Source: Endomychus coccineus (Eukaryota > Arthropoda > Insecta > Coleoptera > Endomychidae). Taken from it: a stretch of 64,000 nt of DNA. Location of the stretch: the NCBI GenBank assembly GCA_958510875.1, contig OY294072.1:3410001-3474000 (forward strand). Direction: 5' to 3'. Shown in pieces: positions 24,042 to 33,117 of this stretch. The notes beneath the pieces are model-generated. The model was not told where the DNA came from. It made no database searches and saw only the letters and a program-made list of their open reading frames with translations. Every line of letters begins with the position of its first letter. Position 1 is the first letter of the stretch. The position numbers and the translations under genes were made by a program.

Positions 24042-24557
24042 TTTTTTGGATCGATCTGCGTTGACGGAGCTAATAACTTTTGTGGTGGTGGGGAGGTGGT
24101 AGGAGCTCTTTTATAGGGATGATGATGATGTGGTGAGGCTTCTCCTTTTGCTTTTTTTGTTATCGTCTCCGCAGCAGAATTGACTGCTTTCCGAACCTCT
24201 TCGGCCGATTTCGTTTTCAGCGGGCGTGTCCATAGAAATTTCGAGAAGCAATCGATCACCACCAAAATATATTTAAACCCTCGATTTTCGCGCGCATAAT
24301 TACCCAGCAAGATCCATTTGCCACAAGTCATCCAACCCTTTTATGATTGTTCTGCGACGTTTAAAATTCTTTCTAACAGGCTTATGAAGCTCATCAACCA
24401 CCTGCGCTTTACCCTTCATCATTTTTTTGGATCGATCTGCGTTGACGGAGCTAATAACTTTTGTGGTGGTGGGGAGGTGGTAGGAGCTCTTTTATAGGGA
24501 TGATGATGATGTGGTGAGGCTTCTCCTTTTGCTTTTTTTGTTATCGTCTCCGCAGCC
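23796..24557. repeat. 381-bp tandem duplication across genes H and I (copy 1)
   Basis: 23796-24176 and 24177-24557 are nearly identical direct repeats. The unit holds the start of integrase H and the end of gene I, so the duplication makes a chimeric frame (24038-24331). The length is 127 codons exactly. Copy 2 has only one unit, so the duplication arose after the copies separated. Confidence 0.95.
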
Positions 24558-25229
24558 GTCTCCAAACTGGTGATGATAATCGCTTGTTCTATTTGTGATA
24601 GATTGCTTTCGAAGGTCTGTATACGTGCGATCAAGGCCTGATCATTAGTACTGCGCGTTTTATAGTCTAATTCTATAGTTATCAGTTTAATATTGATGGC
24701 CTGTATACTTTCGAATAGGTTGGCGTATTTTGAAGTGTTTTCTTGATCGTGTTTTATAGTCTTCACGTATTTTCTTCAATAATTTTTCAAGATTCAGCTC
24801 ATTCGCTTCAGTAGCTTTATACGATGCTATCATACCATCTACAAGTTTTTCAATTTTAATTCTATTATGTGTTGTAGAATCAATCAGTGAGTCGGTGATT
24901 TTTTTATTCTCATCCTGTATACTCTGTTTTATGGCTGCAGAGTGAACATAACTTTGATTTTTGTATGACTGTATTTCGGTACAGAGAATCTTCAATTTTT
25001 CGTTTATATTCGTATCCACTTTAGTGATGCCGTTATCTACATATACTTTGTTCGTAACATCATTAGCGGATATAGGTATTTTCACATTGCAAATTTTCAA
25101 ATTTTCCATATCCACATCACCTTCGGGCGTGTGCCTTAAAATGTTCATAAACATCGATTTGCGTTTGAAAACATCGATGATGCTATCGCCCGACAACGCA
25201 GATCGCCTACCGAACTTATCAAGACTCAT
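24419..25229 (-). pseudogene. Gene I copy 1: fibre-like coiled-coil protein, frameshifted
   Basis: Starts MSLDKFGRRSALSGDS at 25229. An 11-base deletion relative to copy 2 near 24760 shifts the frame in the coiled-coil region, giving two overlapping frames (24687-25229 and 24419-24766). The intact form is described at 52556-53377. An ISANDVTNKVYVDN motif near residue 55 is the DA/V-TNKxYVD signature seen in trimeric tail-fibre-like proteins, followed by a long heptad-rich helix and a histidine/proline/lysine tail. An attachment-fibre role is inferred. Confidence 0.75.
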
Positions 25230-25262
25230 TATATAAATGCTGTGAGGTGGAAGTAATCAATA

Positions 25263-26156
25263 CTAATATATGATGTTCGCCTCTCTTAGTTCATTTATTA
25301 TAGCGACAATTTCATTATCGTGCGATGTATTTCCAGCTTGTTGCGATGCCATCAGTAGTTTTAGTCGGTCCACCAGCTCGTTTGAATCATTCCAAAAAAT
25401 ATGTTCCATAGGCTTCTTGTTGTATGTCAAATGTAAGCCGCTACCGCTTGCAACTGTCGAAGTCGTCTCTGACGATGACGACAACGAGGTTGATCGAAAC
25501 ATAGGTTTAATTATGGACATGTACTTTGGCGCATTGGTACCCTTCAAACGACCGTTAATATTTTTATGTGCATTTGTTAACCTTAAAATTTCTTTGTATG
25601 CTGCTCGATCTTTATTCGTGAATTTTCTGGGTGTTTTGTAGAATATGAGCTCGTACAATCCAGGTGTTCCCTTTGCGCTATATCCTACGGTTTCGATATT
25701 CTCACCGAATGTTATCTTTTTAAAACCGAGAATCCTACCGGTAGAGCTCGCATCATAAACAGGTCCATATACTTTATCGATTTGCTTGTTGTTTTCCCAA
25801 TGTTCTTGAACGTATTTACGCTTTTGTGGCGGATAATTTGTAAGTGAAGGTTCAATCTCAGTCATAGCATCATCGAACGCGTCGTCATCCTCTTCCACCT
25901 CCCCCTCATCTTCTTCTCCTTCATCAACATCATCTTTAGGCTCTAATTTTATTTCTTTTTTCATTGACTGCGCAGCAGCAGCAGGATGTTCAATTTTTTT
26001 AACGATCGCTTTCAATGGTGTGGCGATAGGTTTGAACAGTTGTTCTATTGATTCGTCTTCTTCAGATTTACCTAGTTTCAAGGCTAGATATTTCTTTCTT
26101 ATAGACTTACTCAATTCGAAGATTTTTCGCTTACGTGCTAACTGTTCAGCATCCAT
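25263..26156 (-). CDS. Gene J copy 1: DUF8207-like protein
   Basis: 297 residues, intact here. Order: a basic helical N-terminus (RKRKIFELSKSIRKKYLALK), a KPIATPLKAI motif, a strongly acidic stretch (runs of E and D around residues 75-100), a central domain with TPGLYELIFYKTPRKFTNKD, then WNDSNELVDRLKLLMASQQAGN and a closing IINELREANIIY. The ELVDRL.LL.AS..AGN..H..EI ending is, from memory, the hallmark of an insect-wide family (DUF8207) found with Polinton genes. Function is unknown; position beside the packaging ATPase suggests a virion or assembly role. 18 bases separate it from gene K. Confidence 0.8.
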   Translation of the reverse strand: MDAEQLARKRKIFELSKSIRKKYLALKLGKSEEDESIEQLFKPIATPLKAIVKKIEHPAAAAQSMKKEIKLEPKDDVDEGEEDEGEVEEDDDAFDDAMTEIEPSLTNYPPQKRKYVQEHWENNKQIDKVYGPVYDASSTGRILGFKKITFGENIETVGYSAKGTPGLYELIFYKTPRKFTNKDRAAYKEILRLTNAHKNINGRLKGTNAPKYMSIIKPMFRSTSLSSSSETTSTVASGSGLHLTYNKKPMEHIFWNDSNELVDRLKLLMASQQAGNTSHDNEIVAIINELREANIIY

Positions 26157-26174
26157 CTTGTATTTGAACTAAAT

Positions 26175-26873
26175 TTAACAATTCACGTTTTTTATATATA
26201 CATCGAAACCTTTGCGGTATCTGCCATCGTACAAGTTGAAATCCTTAGCAATGACCAAAGTTCCAAAATTATCCGTCCAGCACATGGCGCACATCTTCTT
26301 GAACTGATTGAAATTGACGTCTGGTGATACGTGCTCATCAAATACATGCTTCAAATTGATCTCGTCCTGCTTAAAAAGAACGATCAAATTACAATTGTCA
26401 CGGATCAATTGTTTCGGAATTTTCGAGTACGTTTGGCACAGATATGCCGCATCGATATTCTTATGTCTACACATGGAATAGTATTCACGAATTTTTTGTT
26501 GGCCTTCGCACGCAATGTCATCAAAAAGAAATATGGAATTAGCTCTAGCCTCGTTTGGACTTATTATTTCCTCGTTGTCTTTATAGGGAAAATAGCCAAC
26601 ATCTTTAACACGATCTAAAACTTCCTGCAACAGTTGATACTTGGGCTGATACAACGACTTTGAGTATACGTAGACGTTTTTGAACTTTGCCCCATTCGGA
26701 TTGAATAATAGCGATAACATCACGTTCGTTTTACCACACCCACTAGGTCCACAAATTATCGCGCGAAAAGAGTCTGGTAACAATTTACAATGTTTGCCTA
26801 CACGATTAGTATTCGTCTGCCCTATGTCTAAATTCTCGATGGGCAGTGTCTGCTCTTGTTGAACGGTCTTCAT
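26175..26873 (-). CDS. Gene K copy 1: FtsK/HerA-type genome packaging ATPase
   Basis: 232 residues, intact, from MKTVQQEQTLP. Walker A is GPSGCGKTN near residue 43 and Walker B is SIFLFDDIA near residue 112. A downstream polar-residue motif follows in CQTYSKIP, then NLIVLFKQDE. This is the A32-like packaging ATPase of Polintons, adintoviruses and nucleocytoplasmic viruses; it would drive DNA into the capsid. It begins the leftward cluster and diverges from gene L across 72 bases. Confidence 0.93.
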   Translation of the reverse strand: MKTVQQEQTLPIENLDIGQTNTNRVGKHCKLLPDSFRAIICGPSGCGKTNVMLSLLFNPNGAKFKNVYVYSKSLYQPKYQLLQEVLDRVKDVGYFPYKDNEEIISPNEARANSIFLFDDIACEGQQKIREYYSMCRHKNIDAAYLCQTYSKIPKQLIRDNCNLIVLFKQDEINLKHVFDEHVSPDVNFNQFKKMCAMCWTDNFGTLVIAKDFNLYDGRYRKGFDVYIKNVNC

Positions 26874-26945
26874 ATTGTGAGATAGTTTAATTCAGATGTT
26901 TGTATATATAAATAGAAACGTTCGAAGATCGCGAGCTCAGTACCA
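26874..26945. promoter_or_regulatory. Divergent K/L promoter (copy 1)
   Basis: TATAAATAG at 26907-26915 and TCAGT at 26937-26941 are 32 bases apart (T to A), a canonical TATA to arthropod-initiator spacing. The initiator lies only 7 bases before the L ATG. The same layout precedes gene O. No equally clear TATA is seen for K on the other strand. Confidence 0.65.
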
Positions 26946-27731
26946 ATGTTGATCTATCAGGGTGAAGGTTTGTTGAATTCGCTCATAAACAGTCTCCCGT
27001 TCGAAGTACATATTCCTACATATCAATTCTGTGGATCAGGTACTAAGCTAGAGAAGCGACTTGCGCGTGGTGATAGAGGTGTTAATCAGTTGGATTCGGC
27101 CTGTCGCGAGCACGACATAGCTTATTCTCAGCACAAATCTCTAGAAGACCGCCATAAGGCCGATAAAATACTAGAGGACGCAGCTTGGCAACGTGTTAAA
27201 TCTAAGGACGCTAAGGCTGATGAAAGACTAGCTAGTCTATTGGTTACCGGAGGAATGAAAGTTAAACGTGAACTAGGAATGAGTCTTAGGAAACGTGCTG
27301 GTGGTCGTCGTCGTGGAGAATGTTGCTTTCGGAAAGATATCGTTGGACATATTCCAAAGTCTATGGAACCGTCTGCATCGTTGCGAAAGTCTGCTATGAA
27401 TGCATTGAAAGCTGCACGAATAGCGATTAGGCGAGTCGGAGGTAAGAAGCGTGTTAAAGTACCACGCATAATACCCCTACCGAAATCTGGAGGATTCCTC
27501 CCGTTATTACTACCTATTTTGGGGGCGTTGGGGGCCTTAGCGTCTGTGGCGGGTGGTGCAAGTGCCATATCCAATACAGTAGTTAACGCTAAAAACGCCA
27601 AAAAGAAACTTGAAGAGGATCAGCGTCATCATGCAGCTATGGAGTCATTAGGTAAAGGATTATACTTGCGGAAGAATGCGAAAGGAGGATTTGGACTGTT
27701 TTTGAAAAAACAACAAAAAAACTTCCAATAG
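26946..27731 (+). CDS. Gene L copy 1: PLA2-domain and pX-like minor virion protein
   Basis: 261 residues. Residues ~27-65 form a parvovirus-VP1-like phospholipase A2 domain: the calcium loop YQFCGSGTKL and the catalytic HD pair in CREHDIAY. A basic segment with RKRAGGRRRGECC follows. Then a pX-like cationic stretch (ARIAIRRVGGKKRVKVPR) runs into a hydrophobic GGFLPLLLPILGALGALA helix, as in adenoviral core or membrane-active proteins, and the end is basic. Such proteins are thought to breach the endosome and condense DNA. The calcium loop reads CGSG where CGPG is usual. The last codons contain the slippery site for protease M. Confidence 0.85.
   Translation: MLIYQGEGLLNSLINSLPFEVHIPTYQFCGSGTKLEKRLARGDRGVNQLDSACREHDIAYSQHKSLEDRHKADKILEDAAWQRVKSKDAKADERLASLLVTGGMKVKRELGMSLRKRAGGRRRGECCFRKDIVGHIPKSMEPSASLRKSAMNALKAARIAIRRVGGKKRVKVPRIIPLPKSGGFLPLLLPILGALGALASVAGGASAISNTVVNAKNAKKKLEEDQRHHAAMESLGKGLYLRKNAKGGFGLFLKKQQKNFQ
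27716..27722 (+). promoter_or_regulatory. -1 ribosomal frameshift slippery heptamer (copy 1)
   Basis: A_AAA_AAC in the correct phase for gene L (CAA AAA AAC), 6 bases before the L stop codon. Shifting -1 here enters the protease M frame, which has no AUG before its conserved core. Identical in copy 2 at 55842-55848. A downstream stimulatory structure was not established. Confidence 0.7.
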
Positions 27732-28093
27732 AGCTACCCAATAGACCGTTGTACGACGTGGATTTGGTGCGTTTCGCGAAGAAAATGAAAATACCACATT
27801 TTCGAGGTATCTTTATGCGAGACAATTTACCTAAGAGACGCCCCTGGAGGCAAGAATGCGCCATTATGAATTTGGATTCGGTCAAAAACAACGGTACTCA
27901 TTGGGTGGCCTTTAGAAAAATAAATAATCAAGTGGAATACTTTGACTCTTTTGGAAATTTAAAACCCCCAAAGGAACTAGTTCGATATCTGGGTGGTGGT
28001 GGGGTTAGAATTTTCTATAATAACGACACCTATCAAAAGTATGATCAGGTGATTTGTGGACATTTATGTTTGAAATTTCTCAGTTCTACGTAA
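27722..28093 (+). CDS. Gene M copy 1: adenain-type cysteine protease
   Basis: Open frame of 123 codons from the frameshift point, in the -1 frame of gene L. The first in-frame ATG comes too late, inside the conserved core, so expression as an L-M fusion or from a non-AUG codon (TTG at 27749) is needed. Family landmarks: RGIFMRDNLP near the start, the catalytic histidine in GTHWVAF, the acidic partner in YFDSFGNLKPP, and the nucleophilic cysteine in CGHLCLKFL. It would cleave capsid and core precursors during maturation, as the adenovirus protease does. Both copies keep all these residues. Confidence 0.9.
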   Translation, partial: LPIELPNRPLYDVDLVRFAKKMKIPHFRGIFMRDNLPKRRPWRQECAIMNLDSVKNNGTHWVAFRKINNQVEYFDSFGNLKPPKELVRYLGGGGVRIFYNNDTYQKYDQVICGHLCLKFLSST

Positions 28094-28112
28094 ACATCTG
28101 ACGTGTGCAGTC

Positions 28113-28583
28113 ATGTCGGAGCCCTACGATAAATTTATCGCAAAGATTATGCAACAACTTTCTGTTGATGTTCCGAGAGCTGGAATGTCATCAATCATCC
28201 GATACGTATATGATAATCTAATAAAGGCAATGGAAAAACCTTCGAACGAGCTGACCAAAAGAGACTTGTTATTTCTGCCGATGGAATACATTCTAAAACA
28301 TTTGGATTTGGTGTCTCTCAATCAAAATGAGGTTCCGAAATATATGTTCAAATCCCTTTACCGTCATATGCGATGTACGGAACATATCGATGAAGATTGT
28401 GATTGTCTACCACCTCCACGCAAACTATGTTCCCATTGTTTGTCTGAACAGATTTCCAAGGTCATGTAGACCGAGGGAATAACGCAGCATGAGAAGCAGG
28501 TGTTGATTGATGAAGTGTGCAGAGACGACCCAAACTTTATAAAATCATACTTATTCCATCTATTAATGTTAAAATATAAATAG
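28113..28583 (+). pseudogene. Gene N copy 1: unknown cysteine-containing protein, nonsense-broken
   Basis: The frame starts MSEPYDKFIAKIMQQ. It matches the 156-residue copy 2 product but has TAG at 28467-28469 in place of a glutamate codon, removing the last 38 residues. Visible features: helices, then CTEHIDEDCDCLPPPRKLCSHC, a cysteine/histidine cluster that could bind zinc. Function is unknown. The lost part is less distinctive than the cysteine cluster, so a shortened product might persist. Confidence 0.7.
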
Positions 28584-28609
28584 AAATGTCGCAATGAATT
28601 CTTATCAGT
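28575..28609 (+). promoter_or_regulatory. Gene O core promoter (copy 1)
   Basis: TATAAATAG at 28575-28583, overlapping the gene N stop codon, and TCAGT at 28605-28609, 32 bases T to A. The ATG of O is 4 bases after the initiator. Spacing is identical to the K/L promoter and to copy 2. Confidence 0.6.
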
Positions 28610-28612
28610 ATC

Positions 28613-29311
28613 ATGTCGCAGTTATTCACGCTAACAAGCACCAACCATATATTCTCGTTCATACCGCAGAATTCGATAGAGTTGAAGCCTGATGAGCGAT
28701 ACTATTTGGCTTTGTTGGGATTTACTTCTTATAACTCTATACCGAATATCGAGAACGAAAAATTTTACTATTTGGGGGGCGATGGGAAGACTTTGAAAAC
28801 AATTGAAATACCTTCGGGCAACTACGAAATATCCGACATTGAAGAATTGATTCGGAAAAGATTGAACGTAAAAGAAAATGTCTTCTCGCTGAAGCCCAAT
28901 AACAATACATTAAAGTGTGAGATATTTCATCAGAACCATGACATTTCGTTTGTTGAGGAAGATAGCTTGGGTAAAATATTGGGGTTTTCGCGTAAAGTCT
29001 TGGAAAAGGGCGTGGTGCACATGTCCGATTTGCCTGTCAACATTATAAAAGTAAGCAACATCCGGTTCGAATCAAACATTACCGTAGGAGCCTTCTACCG
29101 AGATAGACCTGCGCATACGATCTACGACTTTCCCATCACCGACGATCCCGGCTATAGAATTGTGGAACGTCCGAGGAATCCTCTATATTTACCAGTGTCA
29201 GATATCGCTGAAATTACCAACATCACCGTACTCGCTCTAGATCAGCATTCGAATCCGATAAATTTCCGTGGTGAAGAAAGTGTTCTACATCTACATCTAC
29301 AAGAAGTCTGA
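28613..29311 (+). CDS. Gene O copy 1: penton-like minor capsid protein
   Basis: 232 residues, intact. It starts MSQLFTLTSTNHIFSF, continues with YYLALLGFTSYNSIPNI, and has GKILGFSRKVLEKG near the middle and ITNITVLALDQHSNP near the end. This pattern of short beta strands and the position two genes before the major capsid protein match the Polinton minor capsid (single jelly-roll, penton) protein that occupies vertices. Assignment is from fold-like pattern, order and length. Nearly identical in copy 2. Confidence 0.7.
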   Translation: MSQLFTLTSTNHIFSFIPQNSIELKPDERYYLALLGFTSYNSIPNIENEKFYYLGGDGKTLKTIEIPSGNYEISDIEELIRKRLNVKENVFSLKPNNNTLKCEIFHQNHDISFVEEDSLGKILGFSRKVLEKGVVHMSDLPVNIIKVSNIRFESNITVGAFYRDRPAHTIYDFPITDDPGYRIVERPRNPLYLPVSDIAEITNITVLALDQHSNPINFRGEESVLHLHLQEV

Positions 29312-29320
29312 GAACAGAAT

Positions 29321-29476
29321 ATGGGTCTAGTTGTTGCTGGTGCTGCTGGCAATAAAAGAACCTCGCACGCTTCATATTCATCAGTCTTCAACAAAACGTT
29401 CAAAGTGCGAGAGCTACTACCACTCACCAAAGCCAACCGATTAGTTCTACAATCTTTAGGGTTTCGTCTTAAATAA
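29321..29476 (+). CDS. Gene P copy 1: 51-residue micro-ORF
   Basis: ATG at 29321, TAA at 29474-29476; the MCP start follows two bases later. The product starts MGLVVAGAAGNKRTSHASYS and has a basic second half with FKVRELLPL. Copy 2 keeps the frame; its base changes are synonymous except for one in-frame GGT loss in a GCT/GGT run, which argues for real coding. Function is unknown; small basic proteins in this position could be cement or core components. Confidence 0.65.
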   Translation: MGLVVAGAAGNKRTSHASYSSVFNKTFKVRELLPLTKANRLVLQSLGFRLK

Positions 29477-29478
29477 AA

Positions 29479-30741
29479 ATGTATAATAAGCGAAAGTTCG
29501 GTGGTGTAGATGATAATGGAGATAACAATGTTATCTCTTCAATTTTCGATTTATACCAGCAACCGAAATTCGACGAGTCGATTCGGAAAGCCGAGTATAG
29601 ATCGATTACACCGTTCGTTAAAGCCTTCAATAACAGCGACATCGTGGAGTTTGGAATAAATCAAGTGAACGCGTTTTTTTCCATGAAGGATACTCTATTG
29701 GCGATCAAGGGGAAAATCGAAGTGAAGGGTGGAGGTAATGTTATATTGTTGCCGAATTATGGAGCTTTCCTTTTCGACTCTTGCTCGTACATTGAGAGTG
29801 GTAGGGACATCGAAACAGTTCGAGATCCTGGTATAGTCAGCGCTGTTCGAGCATTTACCTGCTATGCTCCTACAGCTTCTACGCATATGGCTACCGCTAG
29901 TTGGTTGTATCCCCTTGAGAGCGTAGTCCTGCACGAAACTAAATCATTCAGTCTATTGATTCCGCTGAAGCATATATTCAACATTTTCAACGATTACTCG
30001 ATGATTACATTTGGTAGGCAGACTATTCGACTGGTACGTGCTCGAAACGATAACGATTGCGTTAACATTGAAACCGCTACGACCAGCGTTAAATTCCTGA
30101 TTGATAGCATGGAATTGAAAGTGAAGTATATCTATCCCAACGATATAATTAGAGAAAAGCTATTGCGAGCAATCAAGAGTGATTCACCCATCCTAATTCC
30201 ATTCCGGAAGTGGGAATGCCATGAGCTTCCTGCCATAACAAGCGAGGCCCGACGAGATATTTGGGCGGTCAAGACTAGTGCAGCAGTTGAAAAACCTCGC
30301 TATGTCATAGTATTCTTTCAAACGGACAAAAGGAACAATGTGAAGGCTAACCCCACAATATTTGACCATCTGGATATAACAAGTATTCGCTTATCTCTAA
30401 ACGGCGAATATTACCCCAACGAGCGAATGAACTTGGACTTTGCCAAGGATGATTTCACGCTCGCCCACCATAACTATACAGAGTTCTACTCTAGCTATAC
30501 AAATTCCTCGTCGGCTGTGAAACAACCAATGTTAGATTACACCAGTTTCAAAAAACGCGCCCTCTACATAATCGATTGTTCGAAACAGGAGGAAGCAGTG
30601 AAATCTGCAACTGTTGATGTGCGATTGGAAATCGAGGCAGATAAGGGATTTCCAGCCAATACGGAAGCATATTGCATCATCATTCACGATTGTTTGATGG
30701 AGTACTACCCCCTCTCGGAAATAGTGAAGAGCCTAATCTGA
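29479..30741 (+). CDS. MCP: Gene Q copy 1: major capsid protein (double jelly-roll)
   Basis: 420 residues, intact. After an N-terminal arm comes SDIVEFGINQVNAFFSMKDT, a typical opening for Polinton/adintovirus hexon-like proteins, then GKIEVKGGG..ILLPNYGAFLFDS. The second half includes IRLSLNGEYYPNERMNLDF, a motif common in the second jelly-roll of such proteins, and ends with YCIIIHDCLMEYYPLSEIV. Expected to form trimeric capsomers. Position after O and P and the presence of protease and ATPase support it. Length is somewhat short for the class. Copy 2 differs by about ten residues. Confidence 0.8.
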   Translation: MYNKRKFGGVDDNGDNNVISSIFDLYQQPKFDESIRKAEYRSITPFVKAFNNSDIVEFGINQVNAFFSMKDTLLAIKGKIEVKGGGNVILLPNYGAFLFDSCSYIESGRDIETVRDPGIVSAVRAFTCYAPTASTHMATASWLYPLESVVLHETKSFSLLIPLKHIFNIFNDYSMITFGRQTIRLVRARNDNDCVNIETATTSVKFLIDSMELKVKYIYPNDIIREKLLRAIKSDSPILIPFRKWECHELPAITSEARRDIWAVKTSAAVEKPRYVIVFFQTDKRNNVKANPTIFDHLDITSIRLSLNGEYYPNERMNLDFAKDDFTLAHHNYTEFYSSYTNSSSAVKQPMLDYTSFKKRALYIIDCSKQEEAVKSATVDVRLEIEADKGFPANTEAYCIIIHDCLMEYYPLSEIVKSLI

Positions 30742-30797
30742 AGCATACTGTCTAACGATGACGACGACGTCGTCCGATCAGTTTAGTACGAGCCATC

Positions 30798-31304
30798 ATG
30801 AGAATAGCATTGGTTGATATTCAGGGGTTCATCATCGATGATGTCTTTCATCCCAAAGAAATGTCTATACAAATTGGGTTCAAACAACACTATTCGTTGT
30901 TTAAGCCAGCCGTACCGCTTTCGATGTTAAGTGAGAAGGATCGAAAATCTGTTTGGTATTTGGAACATTTTTGTCATGGTTTGGAATATACATCGGGCGA
31001 TGTGGAATATGAAGAAATTGATAATATTCTAAGATTGACTCTACTGTGTGCAGCCGACATTATATATGTTCGAGGACATCAAAAAGCCGAATTTCTCACG
31101 AAAAAGTGTGTGGAGCTAGATATCTTTCCACGAATCGTAGATGTGTGCAGTTTCGACAACACCCTATGCCAAACGGGGAAATTCGATCCGACAAACAGAC
31201 TGAGCTGCCTAAATCATCGCAATGATGGAGGGAAATATATGTGTACAGTCAACCATATCGAAAATCTACAACATTGGTTCCTCACCATCATACTTCCAAA
31301 ATAA
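30798..31304 (+). CDS. Gene R copy 1: VDIQGF protein, paralogue of gene A
   Basis: 168 residues, intact. It starts MRIALVDIQGFIIDD and has YSLFKPAVPLSML, CHGLEYTSGDVEYEE, ADIIYVRGHQKAEFL, then a C-terminal cysteine/histidine pattern (SCLNH......CTVNHIENLQHW). This is the same architecture as gene A, so one is a duplicate of the other, each placed near a terminal repeat. I recall similar proteins in many arthropod genomes but no assigned function. Upstream is TCAGT (30777-30781) without an obvious TATA. AATAAA follows the stop. Confidence 0.7.
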   Translation: MRIALVDIQGFIIDDVFHPKEMSIQIGFKQHYSLFKPAVPLSMLSEKDRKSVWYLEHFCHGLEYTSGDVEYEEIDNILRLTLLCAADIIYVRGHQKAEFLTKKCVELDIFPRIVDVCSFDNTLCQTGKFDPTNRLSCLNHRNDGGKYMCTVNHIENLQHWFLTIILPK

Positions 31305-31369
31305 GAATGTACTTTCTCCAAAATAAAAAATATTATTAATATTTGATATTTCATTTCTCATACACCTCT

Positions 31370-32356
<987 letters not shown>

Positions 32357-32409
32357 CATAAACGATCCTAAGTCGTTTGACTCGCTTGCAAGTCGCTTGC
32401 GAGTCGCAT

Positions 32410-33117
32410 GAGTCGAACTGGTGACGTCACCTCCACGAAGCAGTCTGTACCTTCGACCTCTCATGGAAGCAGGCTGTGTCTTTTTGGGCCAAAGGTACAG
32501 ACTGCTTCGTAGAGGTGGCGGAGCCCCCTCCACGAAGCAGTCTGTACCTTGGGCCCGCCATGACAGCTGTCACGTGGTGAGGACACCTCCACGGAGCAGT
32601 CTGTACCTCAGGTCCACCATGACAGCTGTCACGTGGTGGTGACACCTATACAACGCAATCTGTACCTTAGGTCCACCATGACAGCTGTCACGTGGTGGTG
32701 ACATCTCCACGAAGCAGTCTGTACTTTAGGCCCGCCATGACAGCTGTCACGTGGTGGTGACACCTCCACAACGCAATCTGTACCTTAGGTCCACCATGAC
32801 AGCTGCCACGTGGTGGTGACATCTCCACGAAGCAATCTGTACCTTAGGTCCGCCATGACAGCTGTCATGTGATAGTCACATGACCCCTGTACATGTGACA
32901 CACTTTTTGTACACACCCTGTATACTCGATGGCAGCTGCCTCGTGATAGTCACGTGACCCTGTACATGTGACACACTTTTTGTACGCACCCTGTATACTC
33001 TTTACAAACAACATATCCTTATCTCACACCTTATCACACACATCCATTCCTTATCATCGACACCCCTATGGCCGCCATCTTGGTTCTTGATCGTAGAACG
33101 CGACCAGTTCATCTACT
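32410..33117 (-). repeat. Copy 1 right terminal inverted repeat
   Basis: Inverted partner of 13528-14080. It has six 59-60-bp units with GACAGCTGTCACGTGG, plus an internal foldback of half-units near 32440-32550. Just inside are a few copies of an 11-bp GAGTCGCTTGC motif. The outer end TTCATCTACT exactly complements the left end. Confidence 0.93.

Noticed and set aside
27128..27601. Antisense frame opposite gene L (also 55275-55727)
   Set aside because: Shadow of the basic, alanine/glycine-rich L coding strand; low-complexity antisense product and no independent support.
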